Origin: Shinella sp. CPCC 101442
GTDB taxonomy: Bacteria > Pseudomonadota > Alphaproteobacteria > Rhizobiales > Rhizobiaceae
Length of the DNA stretch: 64,000 nucleotides
NCBI RefSeq assembly: GCF_024704725.1
Contig: NZ_JALIQS010000001.1
Coordinates: 434,001-498,000, forward strand
Direction: 5' to 3'
Made by a program: the position numbers and the translations under genes. Below, piece after piece: positions 16,769 through 25,336 of this stretch. The first letter of the stretch is position 1, and every line of letters starts with the position of its first letter. The notes beneath the pieces are model-generated. The model saw nothing but the letters and a program-made list of their open reading frames with translations. It was not told the DNA's origin and ran no database searches.

Positions 16769-17898
16769 GCCACCCGCTTGCCCTGCCGCCAGACCGAGCG
16801 CACGACCGGAACGCCCTCCAGGCGGCGCACACGCACGACATCGGCGCGCAAGCCCCTGGCAATGGCGCCACGATCATCGAGACCGACGGTGCGGGCCGGC
16901 GTGGTCGAGACCATGGCGATGGCCTTGCTGAGGTCCATGCCCTCGTCGGCGAGGATGAACGGCGCATGCATCAGGCTGAAGGGCACGTAGTCGGACGAGA
17001 GCACGTCGAGCACGCCCATCCCGGCGAGGTCGCGCGCGGCGATGTTGCCGGAGTGGGACTTGCCGCGCACGATGTTCGGCGCGCCCATCAGCACGCTCAT
17101 GCCTGCGCCGTGCGAGGCTTTGGCGGCTTCGAAGCTCGTCGGAAATTCAGCAAGACGGATGCCATAGCCGATGGCTTCCTCGACATGTTCGAGCGTCGCA
17201 TCGTCGTGGCTGGCGACCGAAATGTTTCGGGCAGCGCAGGAGGCGGCGATGGCGTCGCGGTGCGGCTTGGCGTAGCGGGCGGAAAGATCCTGCTGGCGCT
17301 TGCAGAATTCAGCGAACTCGGCGTCCGAAAGGCCGCGCTTCTTCTGGTAGTAGAGGACGTATTGTTCCATCGTCTGGAACTGGCGCTGGCCGGGTGCATG
17401 GTCCATCAACGAGACGAGGCGCACCAGCGCATCGTCCTCGAACTCCTCGTAGTGGTCGAGCACATTGTCGGTCGAGACCTCGCAGCGCAGGTGAATGAGG
17501 TGCTCAGCGCGCAGGCGATCCTCGCTCTGGGCTTGTGCGATGGCATCGGCCATGGCGCGCATCTCACCCTTTTCGAAGCCGCCGTCCTCGTCGGAACCCA
17601 TGCGCAGGCAGTCGAAGACCGTGGTGATGCCGGACGTCACGACCTGCGCGTCATGCGCCTGGATCGCCGCCGTCAGGCCCCAGCGCACACCGGGACGCGG
17701 CGAGTAGTGCGCTTCGAGGTGGTCGGTATGCAATTCGACAAGACCGGGGATGAGGAAGTCGCCTTCCATATCCTCGCCGGTAGCCGTGGATCCTGCGGAG
17801 ATGTCGGCGATGAGGCCATCGCGCAGCACCAGCGTGCCATCGAGGATCTGGTCCTCAAGCACGATGCGGGCATTGGAAAGAACGGTTTCGCGGGTCAT
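16765..17898 (-). CDS. phnM: RPnTP hydrolase PhnM
   Basis: A 377-residue amidohydrolase-superfamily enzyme. PhnM removes pyrophosphate from alkylphosphonate ribose triphosphate in the C-P lyase pathway. Visible motifs are GLVELHTDHLEAH (~52-64), the first metal-binding cluster, the later SHDDAT stretch (third-strand His) and the SSDYVPFSLM segment near the C terminus with its conserved Asp. The start at 17898 was chosen because it begins the conserved MTRETVLSNARIVL strand and lies directly after the DUF1045 gene with one intervening base. A longer frame of 54 Ser/Arg/Pro-rich residues upstream is a shadow of that gene. Confidence 0.94.
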   Translation of the reverse strand: MTRETVLSNARIVLEDQILDGTLVLRDGLIADISAGSTATGEDMEGDFLIPGLVELHTDHLEAHYSPRPGVRWGLTAAIQAHDAQVVTSGITTVFDCLRMGSDEDGGFEKGEMRAMADAIAQAQSEDRLRAEHLIHLRCEVSTDNVLDHYEEFEDDALVRLVSLMDHAPGQRQFQTMEQYVLYYQKKRGLSDAEFAEFCKRQQDLSARYAKPHRDAIAASCAARNISVASHDDATLEHVEEAIGYGIRLAEFPTSFEAAKASHGAGMSVLMGAPNIVRGKSHSGNIAARDLAGMGVLDVLSSDYVPFSLMHAPFILADEGMDLSKAIAMVSTTPARTVGLDDRGAIARGLRADVVRVRRLEGVPVVRSVWRQGKRVA

Positions 17899-17899
17899 G

Positions 17900-18607
17900 T
17901 CAGGCGGTCTTTCTGTTGGCGGCCCCACCCAGCGGGAAGAGCGAATGGACGGTGAAATCGGCGCTGCGCGAGGGTTCCCGGAAAAGCGCGAGGCCTGAAA
18001 CCGGCAGCGCTTTGCCGTGGAATTCGGCGAACTGATCGAGGAGCACGCCTTCGACGGCATCGCGGCGATCAGCCGGAACGCGCCCCGTCAGCGTCATGTG
18101 GAAGCGGAACTCGTCGAACACGTAGGGATAACCCCATTGCACGAGATTCTGACGCTCGTCCGTCGTCAGCTCATCCGGCTTGCGGCGCGCGATGTCGGCG
18201 GAGCTGAGCGGTGCGCGGAAGCGTTCGAAGCGACGCACGACCTCGCCAGCGAAAGCATGCAGCGGATCGCATTGCTCCCCCGGCACCAGCGCGAAGAACG
18301 AGCCGATGCGACCGACGACGACTTCGGGGATCTCGAAGGGTTCGATCTCGGACACGAAGCGGCCGATCTCGGCGATCAGTTCGGCCTCGCTGCGGCCCTC
18401 GGCGAGCGAGAAAGGCGCTTTCAGCGTGGCGTGAAAACCATAGCGGCGCGGATCGGCGGTCAAACCCGCAAGCGCCTCGGCTTCGAAACCGCTCACGGCC
18501 GGTTGCTCCAGGCGTGCGCCCGTAAAGGCATTGCGACCCAGCCAGCGCTGCGCGGCAAGGGTCAGCGGATCGCAGGCGGACGGCGTGAAGTAGAGGGCGT
18601 AACGCAA
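17900..18607 (-). CDS. DUF1045 phosphonate-operon protein (2H phosphoesterase fold)
   Basis: About 235 residues of DUF1045, a family found almost only in C-P lyase operons. Two H-x-T-L motifs are present, GFHATLKAPF and RFHMTLTGRV, the signature of 2H phosphoesterases. No phnP is visible in the window, so this protein may open the cyclic ribosyl phosphate made by PhnJ, the step PhnP performs in E. coli; that is inference. I prefer the TTG at 18607, because the family usually begins RYALYFTP and an AGGA lies upstream; an ATG at 18688 would add 27 poorly conserved residues. It lies between phnE and phnM in one operon. Confidence 0.85.
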   Translation of the reverse strand: MRYALYFTPSACDPLTLAAQRWLGRNAFTGARLEQPAVSGFEAEALAGLTADPRRYGFHATLKAPFSLAEGRSEAELIAEIGRFVSEIEPFEIPEVVVGRIGSFFALVPGEQCDPLHAFAGEVVRRFERFRAPLSSADIARRKPDELTTDERQNLVQWGYPYVFDEFRFHMTLTGRVPADRRDAVEGVLLDQFAEFHGKALPVSGLALFREPSRSADFTVHSLFPLGGAANRKTA

Positions 18608-18703
18608 GGGCTCATTCCTGTAAAAGTCGGTTGACGCCGCCTGGAAGGGCGACGCCGGAGCTTGAAGGGATTCGTGTGGCAGCATCATGCCGCCACGGCG
18701 ATA

Positions 18704-20206
18704 TCAGTGCGCCGGCTTGCCCATCAGGCGTGAGCGAAGCGCATTCGAGATTCCATCGAAGACGAAGACGACGATGAGGATCAGGAGCACCATATAGGCG
18801 ACGTTCTCCCAATCCGAATTGGTGCGCATCGCTTCCCAGAGCTTGAGGCCGATGCCGCCAGCCCCGACCGCGCCGATGATCGTGGCAGAACGGGTGTTCG
18901 ATTCCCAGAAATAAAGCGCCTGCGAGGCAAAGAGCGGCATGACCTGCGGCAGCACGCCGTAGCGCTGTACGGCGACGGGCGCTGCGCCCACGGACTTCAC
19001 GCCCTCGCGCTGCTTGTCGTCGATGTTTTCAAGCGCTTCGGAATAGAGTTTTCCGAGCGTGCCGGTATCGGTGAAGAAGATCGCCGACATGCCGGCCAGC
19101 GGCCCCGGGCCGAAGGCGCGGGTGAAAAACAGCGCCCAGATCAGCATGTCGACGGAGCGCAGGAAGTCGAACAGCCGCTTGGTGATCTGGTTGGAAAACC
19201 AGTTGCGCGTGATGTTGCGCGCCGCAAGGAAAGCGAGCGGGAAAGCCAGCAGCATGGCGAACAGCGTGCCGACGAAGGCCATGACGATGGTCTGGAGCAG
19301 CTTCGTCCAGACGTCGAGATGCTGCCATTCCGCATTGTAGAGAATGTTGTTCCAGGCAAGCGAGAGGTTCGACTGCTTCGCGTCGATCCGGTCACCCGAG
19401 GTGATCAGCGAGACGACCTCCGAGGTCGATTTTCCATGGAACGGCGAGTTCGTGTCGAAGATGAAGTTTGCCCAACCGAGGAAGCGCCTGCGGATGCTGA
19501 CGTCGCCAGCCTCGATTTCGCCCCAGCCAGCGAATCCGAAGGCAAGCGTGATTTTTTGGCCCGGCGTCTTCTGCGTCGCCCAGGCCGGCAGCGCGCCTTC
19601 GGGTTTCACATGAGAGCCCGTCATATCGACAACCAGCGTCTCGCCGGCATGCTGGACGGTCACGCGGTCCGGCACGACCTCGACGCTCGTTGACGAATTG
19701 AGCGTGATCCTCGCACGTTTGACCACCTCCTCTTCGCGCGTCGTCGCGGTCGCCATGCCTTCTGCGGCGGCAGCCGAGCCGCCGAGGACGGCCCCCTCGC
19801 CCATGAAGCCCATGGATGCGGGTTTCTTGGCCGTGGTGATCGATGCTCCCGCGGCCGGAGTCGTGCGGGTCATCGTGCCGCGCTCGATTTCCACCCAGTC
19901 GGGCTCGGCATTGGGCCCGAGCGGCGAGAACCGTGGGAAGGTGAGCTTCATCGCGCCATCATCGGCAATGGTCACCTCGGGACGCACCTCGTAGGAAACC
20001 CAGTCGGCGAGATAGGTGCCGGCAATGTTCCAGTTGGCCGTGCCGAGCACATGGCCGATGGCGAAGAACCACCAGCAATAGAGCGCGTAGAGCACGAAGC
20101 CGCCGGTGATGAACGCCACGCGAAAGCGCTGCCAGAACGAGCGGTGGAAGACGGCCGGATGGCGTGCCGCGATCTCATCCATCTCAGCGGGATTGAGGGT
20201 CGTCAT
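18704..20206 (-). CDS. phnE: Phosphonate ABC transporter permease PhnE (long form with large insert)
   Basis: A 500-residue permease. Residues ~310-500 form the usual binding-protein-dependent permease domain, with the coupling-helix region VKSVGAAPVAVQRYGVLPQV and ATIIGAVGAGGIG near the end. Ordinary PhnE is ~260-280 residues; here one N-terminal helix (~32-54) is followed by roughly 230 extra residues, soluble-looking and rich in beta-forming and Ala/Thr stretches, before the permease helices. In rhizobia the equivalent transporter is PhoCDET, which carries phosphonate and phosphate. The second permease gene ends 9 bases upstream, and the pair probably forms the heterodimeric channel. Confidence 0.88.
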   Translation of the reverse strand: MTTLNPAEMDEIAARHPAVFHRSFWQRFRVAFITGGFVLYALYCWWFFAIGHVLGTANWNIAGTYLADWVSYEVRPEVTIADDGAMKLTFPRFSPLGPNAEPDWVEIERGTMTRTTPAAGASITTAKKPASMGFMGEGAVLGGSAAAAEGMATATTREEEVVKRARITLNSSTSVEVVPDRVTVQHAGETLVVDMTGSHVKPEGALPAWATQKTPGQKITLAFGFAGWGEIEAGDVSIRRRFLGWANFIFDTNSPFHGKSTSEVVSLITSGDRIDAKQSNLSLAWNNILYNAEWQHLDVWTKLLQTIVMAFVGTLFAMLLAFPLAFLAARNITRNWFSNQITKRLFDFLRSVDMLIWALFFTRAFGPGPLAGMSAIFFTDTGTLGKLYSEALENIDDKQREGVKSVGAAPVAVQRYGVLPQVMPLFASQALYFWESNTRSATIIGAVGAGGIGLKLWEAMRTNSDWENVAYMVLLILIVVFVFDGISNALRSRLMGKPAH

Positions 20207-20215
20207 GGCACACTC

Positions 20216-21178
20216 CTATTGGGCCAGCCGGAAGGCATGATCGCCGACCAGCTTGCGGCGCAGCCAGGCGGAAAACTGGTCGACGGCGATGATGGTGATG
20301 AGGAGAAGCAGCACGATGGCGAGCGTCTTGGCCTGATGGTTCTGGCCGATCGACAGGCGCAGCAATTCGCCGATACCGCCGCCGCCGACGGCGCCGATGA
20401 TGGTCGAGGCGCGCACATTTATTTCAAGGCGCAGCAGGAAATAGCTCACGAAGTTCGGCAGGACCTGCGGCACGATACCGAACCAGACGCGCTCGATCCA
20501 GCTGGCGCCCACGGCGCGAAGCCCTTCTTCCGCCTTCATGTCGGCATTCTCCACCACCTCGAAGAACAGTTTTCCGAGTGCGCCGACCGTGTGGATCGAC
20601 ACGGCGATGACGGCTGGGAGAGGCCCAAGGGAAAGAATGGCGAGGAAGAAGCCGGCCAGCACGACTTCCGGAAACGCGCGCAGGATTTCCATGAAGCGGC
20701 GAACGAAGCCGCGCAGCAGGCGATTGGCGACGAGGTTCTTGGCGGCGAGGAAACAGAGCAGAAAGCCGAAGACCATGCCGATGATGGTGGAGAATAGCGC
20801 GATGTTCAGCGTCTCCAGCATCTTGTGGAAATATTCCGGGATGTAGAGGCTCTCTGTGATGTAGAGCCGGCCTTCGGGATAATTGTACTTGAAGCTGCCG
20901 TCGTCATAGGGCGACGGCAGGTCGAACAGCGCGCGGAACACTTCGAGGCCATCGCGCGGCACCATGTCGCCGACGAAGTCGAAGAGATAGGGCAGCCGGT
21001 CGAAGAACTTGCCGGCATTCGTCTCGTTGGCGAACCACAGCGAACCGGAAAGCGCGACGGCCAGGATGGCAAGGCCGAGCCAGGTGTAGAGGCGGCGCCG
21101 TGCGTTCAGCTCCTGCCAGTGCCGCTCGATGAGAGCGCCCTTCTCGCTGAAGCCGTCGTGAAGCGTGTTCAAGGCCAT
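20216..21178 (-). CDS. phnE: Phosphonate ABC transporter permease PhnE (second copy)
   Basis: A 320-residue inner-membrane permease with about six helices. The coupling segment LRAVGASWIERVWFGIVPQV and the ASTIIGAVGGGGIGELL stretch match PhnE. It also has a moderate periplasmic insert between helix 1 (~30-50) and the main permease domain. The ATG at 21178 was chosen because GGCGGA lies at good spacing upstream and it starts just before a hydrophilic leader; a longer frame would add 53 Ser/Thr/Arg-rich residues that look non-coding. It follows phnD and precedes the long permease. Confidence 0.9.
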   Translation of the reverse strand: MALNTLHDGFSEKGALIERHWQELNARRRLYTWLGLAILAVALSGSLWFANETNAGKFFDRLPYLFDFVGDMVPRDGLEVFRALFDLPSPYDDGSFKYNYPEGRLYITESLYIPEYFHKMLETLNIALFSTIIGMVFGFLLCFLAAKNLVANRLLRGFVRRFMEILRAFPEVVLAGFFLAILSLGPLPAVIAVSIHTVGALGKLFFEVVENADMKAEEGLRAVGASWIERVWFGIVPQVLPNFVSYFLLRLEINVRASTIIGAVGGGGIGELLRLSIGQNHQAKTLAIVLLLLITIIAVDQFSAWLRRKLVGDHAFRLAQ

Positions 21179-21251
21179 GTCTGTTCCGCCTGGGCTCAAA
21201 AAAGACGAGGCGCCGGCCGGGTTGCGGCCGGCGCCAGTGTCTGCGTGGCTA

Positions 21252-22157
21252 TCAGCCGCCGATCGTTGCCTTGCGGGCGTCGATGATCGGCTTGTAGAAG
21301 TCGACGTTGACTTCCGTGAACGAGGTGAAGTCGCCACCCATGACGGCTGCGAAGCAGGCGGCGTCCTTCTTCGGCAGGTCGAGCATGAACTGCTTGAACT
21401 TCGCCTTGGTCTCGTCGGCGAGCGACGTGCGAACGACGATCGGGCCGTTCGGGATCAGCGGCGACTTCCAGAGTTCGACGATGTCGTTCATGTCGAGAAT
21501 GCCCTTCTCGACCATCTTGTGCAGGTTGCCGGACGTGTAGCCGTCCTTCCACTCGCCAACGCCCGAACCGAAGGTCGTGCCGGCGTCGAAGGTGCCCTTC
21601 AGCACTTCGAGGACGAGGTTTTCATGACCGCCGCCGAAGCCGGTTTCAGCGAAATATTCCTTGACCGGGCCGCCGATGGCTTCCGGCAGGGTGACGAGCG
21701 GTACGAGGTAGCCCGAGGTCGAGTCCGGGTCGGCGAAGCCGAGCTTCTTGCCCTTGAGGTCTTCGAGCTTGGTGATGCCGCTGTCCTTGCGGGCGACCAT
21801 GATCGAGTGGTAGCCGGTCGAGCCGTCGGTCTGGACGGTCGTCAGGATCGGCTCGACGGCGTCGGCCTTGGCGAGGTAGATCTTGGCAAAGCCGGAAGCG
21901 CCGAGTTCGGCGTAGTCGAGCGTGCCGCCGAGCAGGCCCTGGATGACGCCGTCATAGTCGGCAGCCGGGAAGAACGAGACCTTCTCGAAGCCGAGTTCGG
22001 CCTTCAGGTGATCGCCGAGGCACTGGTAGTTGCGCAGGCGGTCGGCTTCGTTTTCGCCACCGATGATGCCGACGCGGAATTCCTTGAGGTCTTCAGCCTG
22101 GACGTGGCCGGCGAGCGCGATGAGCGCGACGGCGCCGAGAAGTACTTTCTTCAGCAT
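21252..22157 (-). CDS. phnD: Phosphonate/phosphate ABC transporter substrate-binding protein PhnD
   Basis: A 301-residue periplasmic binding protein. The signal peptide is clear: MLKKVLLGAVALIALAGHV with cleavage likely after VQA. The mature protein starts EDLKEFRVGIIGGENEADRL and has the DSTSGYLVPL segment where family members bind the phosphonate with Ser/Thr side chains. It captures phosphonate (possibly also phosphate or phosphite) for the two permeases downstream. It lies between phnC, 80 bases upstream, and the permease genes. Confidence 0.93.
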   Translation of the reverse strand: MLKKVLLGAVALIALAGHVQAEDLKEFRVGIIGGENEADRLRNYQCLGDHLKAELGFEKVSFFPAADYDGVIQGLLGGTLDYAELGASGFAKIYLAKADAVEPILTTVQTDGSTGYHSIMVARKDSGITKLEDLKGKKLGFADPDSTSGYLVPLVTLPEAIGGPVKEYFAETGFGGGHENLVLEVLKGTFDAGTTFGSGVGEWKDGYTSGNLHKMVEKGILDMNDIVELWKSPLIPNGPIVVRTSLADETKAKFKQFMLDLPKKDAACFAAVMGGDFTSFTEVNVDFYKPIIDARKATIGG

Positions 22158-22237
22158 GGTCTCTCTCCTGTTTGACCGGCTTTGCCGGACTGGAAGTTGT
22201 CTGACCCTTTACGCGGGTCGTTCGATCCCGGCGGAGC

Positions 22238-23086
22238 TCAGAGCCCGGCCAGTGCCAGCGGTGTCGGGCTGGCGGATTCCTTGATATTGTCCTGGCGGGC
22301 CGGGTTGCGGATCGCCGTGGAGGTGAGGCTCTCGTCGATCTCCGCGCCATCGGCGCCCGTGCCGTAGATCGTGCGCACCGCTTCGCTGTCGAGCTCGCGT
22401 GCCGACCCGTCGAACACGACGCGGCCGTGCGCCATGCCGATGATGCGTTCGCAATAGGCGCGTGCCGTGTCGAGCGTGTGAAGGTTGGTGATCACAGTGA
22501 TGCCTTCGCGCTCGTTGATGTCGCGCAGCGCGTCCATGACGATCTTGGCGTTGAGCGGGTCGAGCGAGGCGATCGGCTCGTCGGCGAGCAGCATCTTCGG
22601 GTTCTGCATCAAGGCACGAGCAATCGCCACGCGCTGCTGCTGCCCGCCGGAGAGCGTGCCGGCCGGCTGGAGCGCCGTCTGCTCGATGCCGAGGCGCTCG
22701 AGGGCCGCAATCGCCATGATGCGCTCTTCGCGGGTGAAGAGATTGAGGATGCTGAGCGTCGTCGAACGGTGGTTGAGGCGGCCGAGCAGAACGTTGGTCA
22801 AGACGTCGAGGCGCGGCACGAGGTTGAACTGCTGGAAGATCATCGCACAGTCGCGCTGCCAGTTGCGCAGTGCTGAACCGCGCAACGACGAGACCACGAC
22901 GTCGTTGAAATGGATCGAGCCTTCGCTCGGATCGGCAAGACGGTTGATCATGCGCAGCATGGTGGACTTGCCGGCACCCGAGCGGCCGATGACGCCGACC
23001 ATCTGGCCCTGCGGGATGTCGAAGGTCACTGCGTCGACCGCAACGCGCTCGCCGAAACGGCGGGTGACATTCTTCAGTCGGAACAT
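22238..23086 (-). CDS. phnC: Phosphonate ABC transporter ATPase PhnC
   Basis: A 282-residue ABC ATPase with Walker [10 protein letters not shown], the Q-loop stretch [12 protein letters not shown], signature [15 protein letters not shown] and Walker [14 protein letters not shown], all as in PhnC. The last ~25 residues ([17 protein letters not shown] and onward) are an extension past the usual end. The ATG at 23086 follows AGAGGGA; the longer frame up to 23230 covers the upstream promoter region and lacks conservation. It is the first importer gene, 152 bases after the phnL-linked acetyltransferase, so it probably has its own promoter as well as read-through from phnG. Confidence 0.92.
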   Translation of the reverse strand: MFRLKNVTRRFGERVAVDAVTFDIPQGQMVGVIGRSGAGKSTMLRMINRLADPSEGSIHFNDVVVSSLRGSALRNWQRDCAMIFQQFNLVPRLDVLTNVLLGRLNHRSTTLSILNLFTREERIMAIAALERLGIEQTALQPAGTLSGGQQQRVAIARALMQNPKMLLADEPIASLDPLNAKIVMDALRDINEREGITVITNLHTLDTARAYCERIIGMAHGRVVFDGSARELDSEAVRTIYGTGADGAEIDESLTSTAIRNPARQDNIKESASPTPLALAGL

Positions 23087-23172
23087 GGCGGATCCCTCTA
23101 ATTCAGTAGCGAGCCCGTGATGGGGCAATGTCGTTTTCGGGACTGGCTGTAAACGCTGTTGATGAAGCGGCG

Positions 23173-23190
23173 ATGTCAGTTTCATGTCGG
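23173..23190 (+). promoter_or_regulatory. Possible Pho box upstream of phnC
   Basis: Two TGTC cores, at 23174 and 23185, are exactly 11 bases apart inside ATGTCAG-TTTC-ATGTCGG, the spacing of tandem PhoB half-sites. The repeat reads on the strand opposite to phnC, which is not the usual orientation, so I treat it as a candidate only. Confidence 0.35.
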
Positions 23191-23238
23191 AAAAATTACA
23201 GTCCACAGGCCTGAATTTCCGGCATTGCACATGCCCGC

Positions 23239-23853
23239 TCAGCCGTCGTGACGGGCAAGAAAGGCTTCTGCGTCAAGTTTGCGAAAGTCGTCCAAAGCGG
23301 CACGCAACCGGGCATGATCCCAGTCCCACCAGGCGAGTTTTTCCATGCGCTCGGCAATGCTTCGCGGGAAGCGTTCGCGGATGACTTTCGCTGCCACGCC
23401 GCCGACGATCATGTAGGGTTCGACGTCTTTTGTGACGACCGCGCCGGACCCTATGACAGCCCCGTTGCCGATTGTGACACCCGGCAAAATCGTCGAGCCA
23501 TGGCCGATCCACACGTCATGGCCGACGGTGACGCGATGCTCGCGCCGCCAGGAGAAAAATTCGCTCTCGTGGTCCGCATCGGGCCAGTAGTCGTTGGCCC
23601 GATAGGTGAAGTGGTGCAGCGTCGCGCGCCACATCGGGTGATTGGTCGCGTTGAGACGGACCGACGAGGCAATGTTGGCGAACTTGCCGATCGTCGCGCA
23701 CCAGACCGAACCGCCCTCCATGATGTAGGAATAATCGCCGATCTCGGCCTCGCTGATGCGGCAGTTCTCGGCGATTTCGGTGTAGCGGCCGAGCACCGTA
23801 TCGGAGACGATGGCTGTCGGGTGGATCAGCGGCGTTTCGGACAGCTTGGTCAT
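23239..23853 (-). CDS. Phosphonate-locus hexapeptide-repeat acetyltransferase
   Basis: A 204-residue left-handed beta-helix acyltransferase of the CatB/xenobiotic acetyltransferase type, in the subgroup found in phn operons. Hexapeptide repeats are visible ([20 protein letters not shown] near the N terminus; [20 protein letters not shown] later, then [20 protein letters not shown]), as is the HP-MWR-catalytic-type loop with NHPMW. It may acetylate an aminophosphonate such as aminoalkylphosphonate, the role PhnO plays in E. coli with an unrelated fold; that role is inferred. Its ATG overlaps the phnL stop by four bases, so it ends the phnGHIJKL operon. Confidence 0.85.
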   Translation of the reverse strand: MTKLSETPLIHPTAIVSDTVLGRYTEIAENCRISEAEIGDYSYIMEGGSVWCATIGKFANIASSVRLNATNHPMWRATLHHFTYRANDYWPDADHESEFFSWRREHRVTVGHDVWIGHGSTILPGVTIGNGAVIGSGAVVTKDVEPYMIVGGVAAKVIRERFPRSIAERMEKLAWWDWDHARLRAALDDFRKLDAEAFLARHDG

Positions 23854-24557
23854 GCGGCGGCCTTTCGCGGGGAAAAGGCCGAGACGTCAACGATGCGGTC
23901 GGCGACCTTTTCGCGCACGTCCTCGTCATGGAAGATGCCGAGCAGCGCGACGCCGGCCGCCTTCTTCTCCTCGATCATGCCGACGACGACGGCGCGGTTC
24001 TTCGCGTCGAGCGAGGCGGTCGGCTCATCGAGCAGCAGGATGCGGTGATCGGTGATGAAGCCGCGGGCGATGTTGACGCGCTGCTGTTCGCCGCCGGAGA
24101 AGGTGGCGGGCGGAAGCTGCCAGAGTTCGCGCGGCAGGTTGAGCCGGGCCAGCATGGCCTCTGCCGTCGCCTTCGCCTCGGCCGCATCGACGCCACGGGC
24201 GGTGAGCGGTTCGGCCACGACATCGACGGCCGCGACGCGCGGCACGGTGCGCAGGAATTGGCTGACATAGCCGAGTGTCGCCCGGCGAACCGAGAGGATC
24301 GTGCGCGGATCGGCGGTCGCGAGATCGAGCAGCTTGCCATCGTGATCGACCAGGATCTGGCCGGTATCGACGGCATAGTTGCCGTAGACCATCTTGAGCA
24401 GCGAGCTTTTGCCTATGCCGGACGGGCCGCCCAGCACGACGCATTCGCCTGACTTCACCGAGAAGGTGACGTTCGACATGACAGGCAGTCGGATGCCGTC
24501 GCGAAGATGCATGGTAAAGCTCTTCGCAACTTCGGAAACAACGAGGGGTGTGGGCAT
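23850..24557 (-). CDS. phnL: C-P lyase complex ABC protein PhnL
   Basis: A 235-residue ABC-type ATPase with no membrane partner of its own. Walker A is GPSGIGKSS, the signature FSGGEQQRVNIARGF and Walker B ILLLDEPTASLD. PhnL and PhnK are ABC subunits that bind the PhnGHIJ core; they are not importers. The start M-P-T-P at 24557 lies two bases after the phnK stop and before the conserved VVSEVAKSFTMHL strand. It shares the C-P lyase operon with its neighbours on both sides. Confidence 0.94.
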   Translation of the reverse strand: MPTPLVVSEVAKSFTMHLRDGIRLPVMSNVTFSVKSGECVVLGGPSGIGKSSLLKMVYGNYAVDTGQILVDHDGKLLDLATADPRTILSVRRATLGYVSQFLRTVPRVAAVDVVAEPLTARGVDAAEAKATAEAMLARLNLPRELWQLPPATFSGGEQQRVNIARGFITDHRILLLDEPTASLDAKNRAVVVGMIEEKKAAGVALLGIFHDEDVREKVADRIVDVSAFSPRKAAA

Positions 24558-24559
24558 GG

Positions 24560-25336
24560 TTACACCTGAAGGATCGAGGAGACGAGGAGCTGGGTATAGG
24601 CTTCGCGCGGATCGTCGAGTACGCGGTCGGTCAGGCCCTGCTCGATGACGAGGCCGTCCTTCATCACCATCATGCGATGCGAGAGGAGACGCGCCACGGC
24701 GAGATCGTGCGTGACGATGATCGCCGAGAGGCCAAGGTCCTGGACGAGGCCGCGCAACAGATCGAGCAGGCGGGCCTGCACCGAAACGTCGAGGCCGCCC
24801 GTCGGCTCGTCCATGAAGATGAGGCGCGGCGAGGTGACGAGATTGCGGGCGATCTGCAGGCGCTGACGCATGCCGCCGGAAAAGTCGCGCGGCTGATCGT
24901 CGATGCGATCGACGCTGATTTCGACGCGGCCGAGCCAGGAGCCCGCCGTCTCGCGGATATTGCCGTAATGCCGCTCGCCGACGGCCATCAGCCGCTCGCC
25001 GACATTGGCGCCGGCCGACACGGCCATGCGCAGGCCATCGGCCGGGTTCTGGTGCACGAAGCCCCAGTCGGTGCGCATCAGGAAGCGGCGCTCCGCCTCG
25101 CTCATGCGGGAGAGTTCACGCATTTCGCCATCGCGCATGCGGTACTCGACCGAGCCGGAGCTCGGCATCAGCCGCGTTGCGAGGCAATTCAGCAGCGTCG
25201 TCTTGCCGGAGCCGGATTCGCCGACGATCGCCAGCACTTCACCGGGCCAGAGGTCGAAGGAGACATTCTTACAGCCGATGCGCGCGCCGTAGAATTTCGA
25301 GATGTCGCGGACTTTGAGAAGCGGCATGTCGGTCAT
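24560..25336 (-). CDS. phnK: C-P lyase complex ABC protein PhnK
   Basis: A 258-residue ABC ATPase close to dipeptide-type ATPases. Walker A is GESGSGKTT, the signature FSGGMRQRLQIARNL and Walker B LIFMDEPTGGLDVSVQARLLD. In the E. coli complex PhnK dimers dock on PhnJ and drive opening of the active site. The start overlaps phnJ by four bases. The insert after Walker A (MRDGEMRELSRMSEAERR) is typical for PhnK. Confidence 0.95.
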   Translation of the reverse strand: MTDMPLLKVRDISKFYGARIGCKNVSFDLWPGEVLAIVGESGSGKTTLLNCLATRLMPSSGSVEYRMRDGEMRELSRMSEAERRFLMRTDWGFVHQNPADGLRMAVSAGANVGERLMAVGERHYGNIRETAGSWLGRVEISVDRIDDQPRDFSGGMRQRLQIARNLVTSPRLIFMDEPTGGLDVSVQARLLDLLRGLVQDLGLSAIIVTHDLAVARLLSHRMMVMKDGLVIEQGLTDRVLDDPREAYTQLLVSSILQV

